A stretch of DNA of 64,000 nt, taken from a virus. This document shows positions 22,836-30,636 of the stretch, one piece after another (position 1 is the first letter of the stretch; every line of letters starts with the position of its first letter). The notes below the pieces were generated by a model, which was not told the DNA's origin, ran no database searches, and worked only from the letters and a program-made list of their open reading frames with translations. Location of the stretch: positions 62,001-126,000 of the IMG/VR virus record IMGVR_UViG_3300024350_000252, one strand, 5' to 3'. The translations under genes were made by a program, and so were the position numbers.

Positions 22836-23308
22836 CAGAATTACATGCTAAACCAATTATCGAAAATAAGTTTTGGATAGTCGAAAAAGATGGCAATAGA
22901 TTTGCTACACTAAGAAAGAACGAAGATGATCGTTTTGTTCTTAGCAATGAGTCAGGTGTAAAAATCTATCCTAGTAAAGAAAGCCTAACTAAACAGTTTG
23001 GTAAAGATTTTTTTATCGCCAAGATTGTCAAGGAATCTAGAGATTCAGAAGAAAACGAAGTACATGGTTTTCCAACTAGCGTCAAGCCACATAACGCCAT
23101 GTTTGACATACAACGTAAACTACCACTGTTTACCAAAAGTGGCGACAGCAAGAGTTTATACTGTTCTGGCTACTATGTGATCCGATTCGATAAAGGTTGG
23201 GTCAAAAGTTTCTGTCCCAAGTTAATTACTTTACAAAGATACGAGTATAAAGGTCCATTCAAGACAGAACTGGAAATGAGACAGGTATTAGCAAATGTCT
23301 CAAAATAA
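22832..23308 (+). CDS. Conserved phage protein next to RNase H
   Basis: A 158-residue protein. Strand-rich N-terminal half (FWIVEKDGNRFATLRKNED), then HGFPTSVKPHNAMFDIQRKLPLF and a Cys-containing SLYCSGYYVIRFDKGW. I recall it as a conserved unknown adjacent to rnh in T4-like marine phages. ATGA overlap with rnh suggests coupled expression. No catalytic motif is obvious. Confidence 0.75.
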   Translation: MTELHAKPIIENKFWIVEKDGNRFATLRKNEDDRFVLSNESGVKIYPSKESLTKQFGKDFFIAKIVKESRDSEENEVHGFPTSVKPHNAMFDIQRKLPLFTKSGDSKSLYCSGYYVIRFDKGWVKSFCPKLITLQRYEYKGPFKTELEMRQVLANVSK

Positions 23309-23543
23309 ACTACCCGATACCTTTCCTTCTGTAGAAAGATTCATACAGCGTACCATACAAGCTGAAAAGACTAATCAGCGAGAGATTCGCATGACTCTAG
23401 AAGAAGCTAAGGATATAGTAACTGATCTTAGTATCTTGACTAGTAAATTGGGTAAACACATAAAAGAAATACACGAAAAGCTGGATAAAATAGCTGTACA
23501 AAGCAATCAAGTGTCTATTAATATGGACGGGGGAACTTTTTAA
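23295..23543 (+). CDS. Small helical protein
   Basis: 82 residues. A long central amphipathic helix (about 28-66, TLEEAKDIVTDLSILTSKLG) suggests a coiled-coil oligomer. It overlaps the previous gene by 14 bp. No family recognised. Confidence 0.65.
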   Translation: MSQNKLPDTFPSVERFIQRTIQAEKTNQREIRMTLEEAKDIVTDLSILTSKLGKHIKEIHEKLDKIAVQSNQVSINMDGGTF

Positions 23544-23546
23544 CGG

Positions 23547-23573
23547 CATAAATATATGCGTGTATTATAAATC
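23547..23573 (+). promoter_or_regulatory. Possible late-type promoter octamers
   Basis: The 39-bp gap before the 96-residue gene contains CATAAATA (23547-23554) and TATAAATC (23566-23573), each one base off the T4 late consensus TATAAATA. ATG 23583 lies 10-36 bp downstream. In AT-rich DNA such octamers occur by chance, so this rests on position only. Confidence 0.3.
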
Positions 23574-23582
23574 GAGAAACGC

Positions 23583-23873
23583 ATGAGTAGACCAAAACCC
23601 AAGATACTTTTAGAGTATGCTAATAAAGAAAACTATAAGGTAGAACAGGTTCTTGAAGCTGAAGCTATCTGGGCGGTCTTTTATAAAGGAAACCCCTTCA
23701 ATTTAAAGAGCGGTAGTTTGGTAGCCAGTTATCCAGGACCAAAATACAAGAAGGTAAGTTTTTCTAATCCAGGACACGCTCACAACCTTGCCAAGAAACT
23801 GAACAAGATGTTTAAGTCTACCGACTTCCAAGTTGTTAAACTAACATCCGGTGAAATTCTTGGCAAACAATGA
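23583..23873 (+). CDS. Conserved small phage protein
   Basis: A 96-residue basic protein with a compact alpha/beta pattern (EAIWAVFYKGNPFNLKS, then HAHNLAKKLNKMFKSTDFQVVKL). I recall it from marine T4-like phages without a function. It overlaps the next gene by 4 bp. Two late-promoter-like octamers lie just upstream. Confidence 0.68.
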   Translation: MSRPKPKILLEYANKENYKVEQVLEAEAIWAVFYKGNPFNLKSGSLVASYPGPKYKKVSFSNPGHAHNLAKKLNKMFKSTDFQVVKLTSGEILGKQ

Positions 23874-24262
23874 ACAAAGATAGATATACCAAAATATTTC
23901 TAACTGCGGCTGATTTAGTTTCAGACGATGAAGCCGTAAAGGCAAAAAGAACAGAATGGTGGTATAATAATCGAGATCAAGGTGGCCTAAGATTGACAGA
24001 AGCAGGGTTGGATTTTGTCATAGAAAAAGCTAAAATAAAAACATACAACATCAAGTTCCCAGGAACATTTTCAATCACTCCACAAATCTTAGTATGGTTA
24101 GATCGTTTCATAGACTGTCCATTTTATCTAACAAAAAAAGACATAACTGTGCTATCAGAAAAATCAGCATTTGAATTATATCTATTTTCAGGCGATGTTA
24201 AAAAAATGGGATATTCGAAAGCTCTAGCCAAAAGATTAAGCCAAGAATCCCTAGAACAATAA
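23870..24262 (+). CDS. Conserved phage protein
   Basis: A 130-residue protein, helical N terminus (TKIFLTAADLVSDDEAVKAKR), a GGLRLTEAGLDFV helix-turn segment, then SITPQILVWLDRFIDCPFYLTKKDITVLSEKSAFELYLF. The pattern looks like a winged-helix-type DNA-binding fold and I recall homologues in cyanophages, but no function. ATGA overlap upstream. Confidence 0.7.
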   Translation: MNKDRYTKIFLTAADLVSDDEAVKAKRTEWWYNNRDQGGLRLTEAGLDFVIEKAKIKTYNIKFPGTFSITPQILVWLDRFIDCPFYLTKKDITVLSEKSAFELYLFSGDVKKMGYSKALAKRLSQESLEQ

Positions 24263-24282
24263 ACATAGGATTTAAATATATC

Positions 24283-24558
24283 ATGATGATAGAGCTCAAC
24301 CCCCTGAATGTCATACAGGAAAGAAAACTTTCTTGGTGTCCTCCGCATTTTAAAACTGCGAAAATAAAAAGCCAAGACACTGGTTGGTGGGCTCTTGGCA
24401 CGCCAGCCAACGATCTAGAAGACTGGATTACATTCAGATTACAGGGAAGATATTGTATCATAAACACACCGACAGAATCAGGGGAGCAATCCACTTTTGT
24501 TGGTTTTGAAGATGAAAAAGAACTAACATACTTTATGTTGGCTTGCCCACACATTTAA
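24283..24558 (+). CDS. Small hypothetical protein
   Basis: 91 residues, Trp- and Cys-containing (LSWCPPHFKTAKI, TGWWALGTPANDLEDWITFRL), predicted mostly beta. Two ATGs occur at the start; the first is taken. Twenty bases separate it from the upstream gene with no clear promoter. No family recognised. Confidence 0.62.
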   Translation: MMIELNPLNVIQERKLSWCPPHFKTAKIKSQDTGWWALGTPANDLEDWITFRLQGRYCIINTPTESGEQSTFVGFEDEKELTYFMLACPHI

Positions 24559-24568
24559 GGAGATAAAA

Positions 24569-24820
24569 ATGGCAGAAGAAAATAATACACAGACTAACGA
24601 AGCACAGGCCACTCAGCCTACCAATCAATCGGCTGCGCCTGACTTAACTATCAACGATCTCAATGCTGTACGCACCATCCTGGATGTTGCTACTTCGAGA
24701 GGTGCTTTTAAAGCGAACGAATTAGAAGCCGTTGGTAAAGTTTATAACAAATTAAACAGCTTCTTGGAAAGTGTAACACCAGCTACACCTAATCAAGCAG
24801 CACCACAAACCCAAGGATAA
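24569..24820 (+). CDS. Small protein with low-complexity termini
   Basis: 83 residues preceded by AGGAGAT. Both ends are Gln/Thr/Pro/Ala-rich and probably disordered. The core (DLTINDLNAVRTILDVATSRG to VGKVYNKLNSFLES) is helical, a pattern I recall in many T4-like marine phages. Strong ribosome site suggests high expression. Function unknown. Confidence 0.72.
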   Translation: MAEENNTQTNEAQATQPTNQSAAPDLTINDLNAVRTILDVATSRGAFKANELEAVGKVYNKLNSFLESVTPATPNQAAPQTQG

Positions 24821-24824
24821 TATC

Positions 24825-25412
24825 ATGACCACAGCACTAAAACACGTGGGGCGATTAAAAGATACAAAACAAAAGGTCCTAGTAGTGTTTAAGACCATTC
24901 CAGACGATTTCTATAATTGTTTGGTAGCTAGTACATCTAACTTTAATGACGAAGATCATAATTCTATCATGACCGTCGTAGAAAGCACACAAGGACAAGA
25001 TGCTTTTGAATTAGGTGAAGTACTAGCCAATCGTTATTTTAGAGATGGCAGACCCATGCTGGCTTCTCTACATCAAGATGGCAAGTTAGTCAAGATTCCT
25101 ACAAGTAGGATAGAAATGACTCCGACTACTACCGATGTGATCAATTTAGATGAACTAAATGTTATGATCGCAGAACAAAGAGGAACACCAGTTCCTAATA
25201 AAGGAGTAGAAGTACAAGAATTAGCCAGAGTACAAGACATACCAAATACTGCCGATAGCGCACAACCGTTGTCTGATAAAGACCTAGCACGTTCTTATCG
25301 CAGTCAAGCTGATGCTATGTATAAAGAAGCAGCCAGACTACGCAAACAAGCAGACGAATTAGATCCGCCTGCTAAGAAAACTGTCAAAGCTAAAGAAGAA
25401 GTAAGTGCCTAA
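24825..25412 (+). CDS. Conserved phage protein with C-terminal coiled coil
   Basis: A 195-residue protein. Residues 1-105 form a globular domain (KQKVLVVFKTIPDDFYNCLVAS, GQDAFELGEVLANRYF). Residues 145-190 are a helical region ending in a Lys-rich tail. It resembles conserved unknowns adjacent to the 24.6-kb gene in cyanophages (recollection). The stop overlaps the GTG start of the next gene. Confidence 0.7.
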   Translation: MTTALKHVGRLKDTKQKVLVVFKTIPDDFYNCLVASTSNFNDEDHNSIMTVVESTQGQDAFELGEVLANRYFRDGRPMLASLHQDGKLVKIPTSRIEMTPTTTDVINLDELNVMIAEQRGTPVPNKGVEVQELARVQDIPNTADSAQPLSDKDLARSYRSQADAMYKEAARLRKQADELDPPAKKTVKAKEEVSA

Positions 25413-25719
25413 AAAATTTTTTAAGCCGCCCGCAGATGTCGTCAAGGAGTGGCCCGAAATATTCGAAGATATGTATATGAGCAGCATGCCTGTAAAATAC
25501 ATACGGGGAGTCGAAATAACATTCGACGACGGAAGAGTTTGGGCCATAGACATCTCAGAACAGTTAGATTTAAGAGATGAAAAAGAAATCTTAGATAAGC
25601 TATTTGCTGCTTTCAAAGACTATCAAGAAGAAATACTAACTGTTAATTTCCAAGTCGATATTTCAAAATTGAAAACCGACGTAATAGATTCAACGAAAGG
25701 CCTATTGGACGACAAATGA
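25405..25719 (+). CDS. Hypothetical protein (GTG start)
   Basis: 104 residues from GTG 25405, giving an 8-bp overlap and MPKKFFKPP as N terminus; no ATG is available before the conserved-looking part. It has a YIRGVEITFDDGRVWAIDIS strand pair followed by helices. Acidic overall. It overlaps thyX by 4 bp. Function unknown. Confidence 0.65.
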   Translation: MPKKFFKPPADVVKEWPEIFEDMYMSSMPVKYIRGVEITFDDGRVWAIDISEQLDLRDEKEILDKLFAAFKDYQEEILTVNFQVDISKLKTDVIDSTKGLLDDK

Positions 25720-26384
25720 ATGTTAAACTGGTTTCCTATTCTCAACCAACAGCAGAGTTTGCGAACATGGGCATCTCGGATGCGCAGGAACTCATTGCGT
25801 ACTGCGCCCGTGTGTCCAACCCAAGCAATCAATTTAACACCGAGACATCAGAAAAACTCATCAGATACTTGGTCAAACACGCACACTGGAGCCCACTCGA
25901 AATGGTCTCAGCCTGCGTTGAAATCACAACCACCCGGGACATTGCCAGACAGATCTTGCGACACAGAAGTTTCAGTTTCCAAGAATTCAGTCAACGCTAT
26001 GCTGACCCAACTAAAGATCTTAAATTCGTTACAAGAGAAGCTAGACTCCAAGACGACAAAAACAGACAGAATAGTATCGAAGCAGATGATCCAGAGTTAC
26101 AAGCATGGTGGGATGCCAAACAAAAATGGGTCATTGAACAAGCTCGCATAGCCTACGAAGAAGCTATCAATAAGGGCATGGCAAAAGAACAGGCTAGAGC
26201 AGTATTGCCAGAAGGTCTGATTGAAAGTAGGCTATATATGAATGGAACCTTGCGCAGTTGGGTACATTTTATAGAATTGCGTTCAGGTAACGGAACTCAA
26301 AAAGAACATAGAGAAATAGCCAAAATGTGTGCTCAGGTTATTGCTCAAGTGTTTCCAATGAGTGTACAATATATACAAGATTAA
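25716..26384 (+). CDS. thyX: FAD-dependent thymidylate synthase (ThyX)
   Basis: 222 residues with the diagnostic RHRx7S motif at Arg82-His83-Arg84 through Ser92, followed by Gln93-Arg94-Tyr95. LPEGLIESRLYMNGTLRSWVHFIELR supplies the active-site Ser and Arg region near residues 167-192. ThyX makes dTMP from dUMP using methylenetetrahydrofolate and reduced flavin, supplying phage DNA synthesis. Length is typical for phage and bacterial ThyX. ATGA overlap upstream. Confidence 0.96.
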   Translation: MNVKLVSYSQPTAEFANMGISDAQELIAYCARVSNPSNQFNTETSEKLIRYLVKHAHWSPLEMVSACVEITTTRDIARQILRHRSFSFQEFSQRYADPTKDLKFVTREARLQDDKNRQNSIEADDPELQAWWDAKQKWVIEQARIAYEEAINKGMAKEQARAVLPEGLIESRLYMNGTLRSWVHFIELRSGNGTQKEHREIAKMCAQVIAQVFPMSVQYIQD

Positions 26385-26403
26385 CTTTAAGGAGAATATC
26401 TCT

Positions 26404-27081
26404 ATGTTAGCAACAGGTACATATAGAAGTGCGGATGCCATTAACTCTGCTATGTTGAGAGTCTACAATCACATGCTCAGTGCTGTTGTGATTTCTGGAC
26501 TGACTGCCGCAGGTGTTGCCAGTTCACCCGCATTATTGTCTTTCTTTTTTACAGGCCCAATGATGTGGGTTACACTATTCCTGCCGTTGGTTTGTATCTT
26601 AGGATTTGCCTTTGCTCAAGAAAATTTGAGCAAGACAGGACTACAACTATTCCTAATGGCATTTGCTGCTCTTATGGGGCTTAGCCTTAGTGCTATGTTT
26701 GCTGTGTTCACTTTAGGTTCAGTAGTCAGCGCATTTTTAGGATCGGCGGTTCTGTTTGGTACCATGAGCTTTTATGGTTACTTTACTAAACGCAGTTTAG
26801 AAAGTTTAGGCCAGTTTATGTTTATTGGTTTGATCGCTATCGTTATCGCAAGCATTGTCAATATCTTTATCGGTTCATCAGTAATGACCATGGTGATTTC
26901 AGCATTGGCAATCATTATATTCTTAGGTTTAACAGCCTATGACACACAACAAATTCGTGAAATGGTAACTATTGATTCCGACACCGGACGAGAAGAAGTA
27001 TTAGGTGCGTTGACACTATACATGGACTTTATCAATCTGTTTATCAATCTATTACAGATTATTGGTGTTAAACGGGATTAA
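26404..27081 (+). CDS. Bax inhibitor-1-like (YbhL/YccA family) membrane protein
   Basis: 225 residues from ATG 26404, with AAGGAG upstream; an in-frame ATG at 26362 would overlap thyX and lacks a ribosome site. Seven hydrophobic segments are visible between residues 20 and 220. The C-terminal GLTAYDTQQIREM and ALTLYMDFINLFINLLQI are UPF0005/BI-1 signatures, including the conserved Asp residues. Bacterial relatives are calcium-leak channels or FtsH-associated regulators. In phages it is rare outside aquatic groups. It ends 14 bp inside the opposite-strand gene. Confidence 0.9.
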   Translation: MLATGTYRSADAINSAMLRVYNHMLSAVVISGLTAAGVASSPALLSFFFTGPMMWVTLFLPLVCILGFAFAQENLSKTGLQLFLMAFAALMGLSLSAMFAVFTLGSVVSAFLGSAVLFGTMSFYGYFTKRSLESLGQFMFIGLIAIVIASIVNIFIGSSVMTMVISALAIIIFLGLTAYDTQQIREMVTIDSDTGREEVLGALTLYMDFINLFINLLQIIGVKRD

Positions 27082-28495
27082 GTTTTTTACAGTAAAAATA
27101 AAATTCTGCCAATTCGGGGAACGTTTCTAAAAAATTCGTTCCCCGTCTCTTATCATGTTCATCGACAAAGGCTACAAAATCTTTTCTATTTCTATCCTGT
27201 AGTCCATCCATTCTGCTACTGAATATAGAATATAGACGTTCTAGTTTCTGTATCTCGCTTTTATAAAATCCGACAGAATTGTCACCTTTAGAAACAGTAT
27301 TAGCTTTCATAAAAGCAATTTGTTCTTTGATCATAGACATGATATCTTTGGTCAAGATACCTACTGTTTGATGAGGAGGATTATTCAAATATGGTATGTC
27401 TAGATTAACAGGATGGGTGCCTATATCAATATTAAAGACTTTGTTTAGTACTCTTTCGTACCATTTTGGTTTTCCATATTTTTCATTAAGATAAAGGATA
27501 TCTTTTAGAAACTCTGTATAACTAGTAACAGACAGAGCATTATAAGTGCTCATTATTCCTATCTTGGCTCTGGGAACTTCTGTTAGATACTTTTCACAAT
27601 TAGACAACCACTTGGCGTAATCTAATCCGAAACGAATATACTCTGCTTGTTTGCCATGTGCTTCACAGCTAGTATAAACAAGAATAGATTTTACAGATTT
27701 TGATATCTGTATCTTTTTAAGTTTTTCTATAAACTTATCAAACAGGTCATCAGGTACACAAAAATTCGAATTGATGTTTAATTCTAGATTCTTATTAGGA
27801 TTTTCCAGTATATGATCTAACACTCTGAAAGTATGCTTGCTAAGGAGAGGTTCGCCTCCAGTGATACGGAATGTGTGTAGAGTTGGGTATAATTCAGGCC
27901 ACCATTGCCAAAATGCTTCAACATATGGATTATATTCTCTTTCAGGATGTGGCATCTTGTTCTGTATCTGTACCCATTCTAGATTATTAAATCTCATAGA
28001 AGTAGGATACGGACCAAACTCTTTTATCTCTTCCATCCACTTGCTGCTAACATCCGGAGAGCAATACGAACACTTAAAATTACAAACATTTGAAAAAGAA
28101 ATTTCTAGATAACTAGGATTTACGTTACCATCTGATCCGGCTGCTAGATATTCTTTCAATCTATCTTTAGACCAGGGTTCGTAACTTTTTAATATCCTAT
28201 CGCTGAGTGTATGACCACTGTCCTCAGCTTTCCAACAATAATCACATTCGCTAGGGCGAGATCCATCTAGCATCTGTTTACGCAACAGTTTTTTGTATCC
28301 TGTATTATGTAATGCGCTGGGGTTTTCTTTTATTTCTTCTATAGGGATGACATGAGTTCTAGGGTGATGGCAACTGTGCGTATGCCCTACACCAAGATGT
28401 ATAGTTACCTGGCTCCATTTGGCCGTACAGAAGCTAGGACTAATCTTGTCCATTTCTTTCTTATATTCTAGACGTTCTTTAGTCCAACTGTTCAT
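27068..28495 (-). CDS. Radical SAM protein with twitch/SPASM-like auxiliary Cys set
   Basis: A 475-residue radical SAM enzyme. The cluster motif Cys138-x3-Cys142-x2-Cys145 (VCNFKCSYC) is followed by TGGEP near residue 215. An N-terminal extension carries four Cys (Cys23, Cys42, Cys84, Cys87, the last as CDYCW), likely an auxiliary Fe-S site of twitch type. I recall such proteins in cyanophages with no known substrate. It is the last gene of a leftward cluster with GT-A-like genes and overlaps the convergent membrane-protein gene by 14 bp. Peptide or sugar modification is possible. Confidence 0.87.
   Translation of the reverse strand: MNSWTKERLEYKKEMDKISPSFCTAKWSQVTIHLGVGHTHSCHHPRTHVIPIEEIKENPSALHNTGYKKLLRKQMLDGSRPSECDYCWKAEDSGHTLSDRILKSYEPWSKDRLKEYLAAGSDGNVNPSYLEISFSNVCNFKCSYCSPDVSSKWMEEIKEFGPYPTSMRFNNLEWVQIQNKMPHPEREYNPYVEAFWQWWPELYPTLHTFRITGGEPLLSKHTFRVLDHILENPNKNLELNINSNFCVPDDLFDKFIEKLKKIQISKSVKSILVYTSCEAHGKQAEYIRFGLDYAKWLSNCEKYLTEVPRAKIGIMSTYNALSVTSYTEFLKDILYLNEKYGKPKWYERVLNKVFNIDIGTHPVNLDIPYLNNPPHQTVGILTKDIMSMIKEQIAFMKANTVSKGDNSVGFYKSEIQKLERLYSIFSSRMDGLQDRNRKDFVAFVDEHDKRRGTNFLETFPELAEFYFYCKKLNPV
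27115..27145. other. Perfect GC-rich hairpin at the convergent gene junction
   Basis: CGGGGAACG (27115-27123) and CGTTCCCCG (27137-27145) form a perfect 9-bp stem with a 13-nt loop. It lies 34 bp past the rightward membrane-protein gene and inside the 3' coding part of the leftward radical SAM gene. No T-tract of terminator quality follows on either strand, so it is not a classical intrinsic terminator, but it could stop or slow polymerases or protect mRNA 3' ends. Confidence 0.5.
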
Positions 28496-29153
28496 ATTGA
28501 TTTTTTAACCACACAAAATCATTTATTTTTTTAAGTGCTTCTTGATTGTCTTTGTTTTCTCGACCAAACTGTTCGCCTGCTCTAGCACCTTTAAGAGATT
28601 CATAAGCAAAAGGAGAATCGTTAGATTCAGTACACCAAATTTTTAATCGTGCTTCGTCTGTTTTTATATTTCTATTCTTGATAGTGCCCGATGCTAATTT
28701 GACACACTCCCTAAATGCTGTTCTCCAAGCATGGAATGCTGTGCTGTTATAAGCATGATAATTCAACACATGTTCTACTATCTTTATTCGGCCATAAAAA
28801 CTGGTACTGAAATCTATGCGTTCTTGATCATCGAACAGAGTTTTATCAAATATTTTTATTCCGCCGTGACCGTATTCCAACCCATTTATAGGATTTCTTG
28901 CTCTAAAAATATAGATGTATCCTCTTTCTTGTGTTTTCTTGTAGACATCAAAAAGATTAAAATCATCCAAGAGAACAGCATCTCCATCTATAAGCATAAA
29001 TTGATTAGTGTCAGAGATATTAGCACAGTGCTTATGAGACTGTGCTATAGACATTTTGGTGTCTATTTTTTTAAGATCTTTTATCTTTTCTTTTGCCAGC
29101 TGAAAGTTTTTTTCTGCGTTTGGCTCATCATATGCTAGGAAAAATTTTTCCAT
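28479..29153 (-). CDS. GT-A-like putative glycosyltransferase (paralogue A1)
   Basis: A 224-residue protein opening FFLAYDEPNAEKNF. LIDGDAVLLDDF (about 54-65) looks like a metal-binding DxD strand. A GHGGIKIF motif and an AWRTAFRECVKLA helix follow. The same three blocks occur in the adjacent gene, so the two are tandem paralogues. Donor and acceptor are unknown; no membrane segment. It overlaps the radical SAM gene by 17 bp and the upstream paralogue by 19 bp. Confidence 0.7.
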   Translation of the reverse strand: MEKFFLAYDEPNAEKNFQLAKEKIKDLKKIDTKMSIAQSHKHCANISDTNQFMLIDGDAVLLDDFNLFDVYKKTQERGYIYIFRARNPINGLEYGHGGIKIFDKTLFDDQERIDFSTSFYGRIKIVEHVLNYHAYNSTAFHAWRTAFRECVKLASGTIKNRNIKTDEARLKIWCTESNDSPFAYESLKGARAGEQFGRENKDNQEALKKINDFVWLKNQYEQLD

Positions 29154-30055
29154 ATTGGACTCTTATTGTAATAGGTCTGTCCTAACGAAATAGATTCAGA
29201 ATAAAGATCTAATATGTATTCGCTTTGATCTTTATCAAAATAGGCCCAGTTTAAACCTAGTTCTAATTTTATTTTTTCACCTAGTGATTTTATTTCTTCT
29301 ACAAGACCCTTGTCGTTATCATCAACATAGGGTTTCACATACTGACCATAGATTCCCTGTAATATGTCAAAGTCTCTAACTTCACGATAGTCCCAATCTG
29401 TACAATAGGCTAACCATGTACCTAATCTCGCACCATATATAGCATAAAGCCCATTATTAACGTGAGCCCCTACAGAACTCCAAATACGAAGTCTATGTAT
29501 GTTGTGCCAGTAGATTTCTTTCGTGATTAAAGACTTGTGTACTTTTACACCGTTCTTGGTCAACATCTTTACTCCTTCGCGGAAGCCGGCACGCCAGGCC
29601 TGTAAAGGAGTAGCATTTATTATAGTGTCGCTGAATACTGATGGAAAGTTCATATAACCTTTTTCCCAACAGAAATCAACTTGTGCGTTTTCTGATTCAG
29701 CAGCTTCATGCGTTTTCATCTGCTCTATGAAAGATTTTTTCCATATTTTTAAACCACCGTTGCCATAACTTAGATGATTAATATTGTTTTGACCGCACCA
29801 GCTATACACTTCTATAGCAGGTAGTTCCTCAAAGGCAATATCAAAAAAAGCTGGTCGTACTTGATTATCACCATCAACAGTTACTAACCACTCTGTGTTA
29901 GATAATTTTGCTGCTGCTTTATGAGCATTATCACTGCCTTTGACTCCGTGTACACGTTGAGCCCAGGGTGCCTTAGATAGCAGGTCAGCCCAATTTATTT
30001 CAGCATTAGGCTCATCATAGGAAATAAAAATAATATCTAGATCTGAAACTTTCAT
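29135..30055 (-). CDS. GT-A-like putative glycosyltransferase (paralogue A2)
   Basis: 306 residues from ATG 30055 (ATGA overlap with the upstream stop); a TTG start 15 bp earlier is possible. It shares with its downstream neighbour ISYDEPNAEINW, TVDGDNQVRP (DxD-like), LSYGNGGLKIWKK and AWRAGFREGVKML. The added C-terminal 90 residues are unique. I recall the family in marine phage genomes annotated as glycosyltransferase or unknown. Function is inferred from the DxD-like strand only. Confidence 0.7.
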   Translation of the reverse strand: MKVSDLDIIFISYDEPNAEINWADLLSKAPWAQRVHGVKGSDNAHKAAAKLSNTEWLVTVDGDNQVRPAFFDIAFEELPAIEVYSWCGQNNINHLSYGNGGLKIWKKSFIEQMKTHEAAESENAQVDFCWEKGYMNFPSVFSDTIINATPLQAWRAGFREGVKMLTKNGVKVHKSLITKEIYWHNIHRLRIWSSVGAHVNNGLYAIYGARLGTWLAYCTDWDYREVRDFDILQGIYGQYVKPYVDDNDKGLVEEIKSLGEKIKLELGLNWAYFDKDQSEYILDLYSESISLGQTYYNKSPIWKNFS

Positions 30056-30636
30056 TTTATAGTGTAACAAGCTGAAATAAAAATCTTTCTATAATACAGA
30101 CTAAAATCATTGGCAAACAATTTAGTAGGATTCATGTCTGTTATCATAAATTCTTTTTCATTGTTTTCATCAAACTCATCAAAATTACAATTAAAAGTCT
30201 GATAGTGTGCGTTAATATCTCCCTTGCCGGTAAGATGTAAATCGAAACTATTCTTAGAAGGATCTGCTTTAGCAGATGGCGGTCCATTGTATTTTACGAT
30301 CATACGAGGTGAATGATCTCTAGTAAAAACAGTGACTACTAGATCAGTAGTTTGATTGTTCCTAGCTGGGGAAAACGGTAATTGAATGAATTGATTAAAA
30401 TCAGGATCATTGTCTAAAGTTTCTTCTATGCTATAGATCCTTATACTATTACCGTCAATATTAACTTTATAGTTGTGTATATTTTTAACACCTCGAGATA
30501 TTTCGTCAAACAATGGCTGGTATTCGTCAGGAACTGTGATTACCTGTAGAGTGGGATCATTGCTTTTAACAATAACAGATTTACTACCTCCTACTATATC
30601 CCCGGTAGTAGTTCTTACTACGATGTTATGTAACAT
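30052..30636 (-). CDS. Hypothetical strand-rich protein between glycosyltransferase genes
   Basis: A 194-residue protein, mostly predicted beta (NIVVRTTTGDIVGGSKSVIV, YKVNIDGNSIRIYSIEE, TDLVVTVFTRDHS). No catalytic motif and no signal peptide. It may be a virion-associated acceptor or scaffold for the neighbouring transferases (inference from position only). Overlaps both neighbours by 4-11 bp. Confidence 0.62.
   Translation of the reverse strand: MLHNIVVRTTTGDIVGGSKSVIVKSNDPTLQVITVPDEYQPLFDEISRGVKNIHNYKVNIDGNSIRIYSIEETLDNDPDFNQFIQLPFSPARNNQTTDLVVTVFTRDHSPRMIVKYNGPPSAKADPSKNSFDLHLTGKGDINAHYQTFNCNFDEFDENNEKEFMITDMNPTKLFANDFSLYYRKIFISACYTIK

Noticed and set aside
11177-26384. A hidden QueC, QueF or amidotransferase gene completing the preQ0 pathway
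   Set aside because: No open frame in this stretch shows a QueC-type ATP-binding loop (SGGxDS) or QueF motifs. The step must come from the host, from outside this window, or from an unrecognised enzyme.
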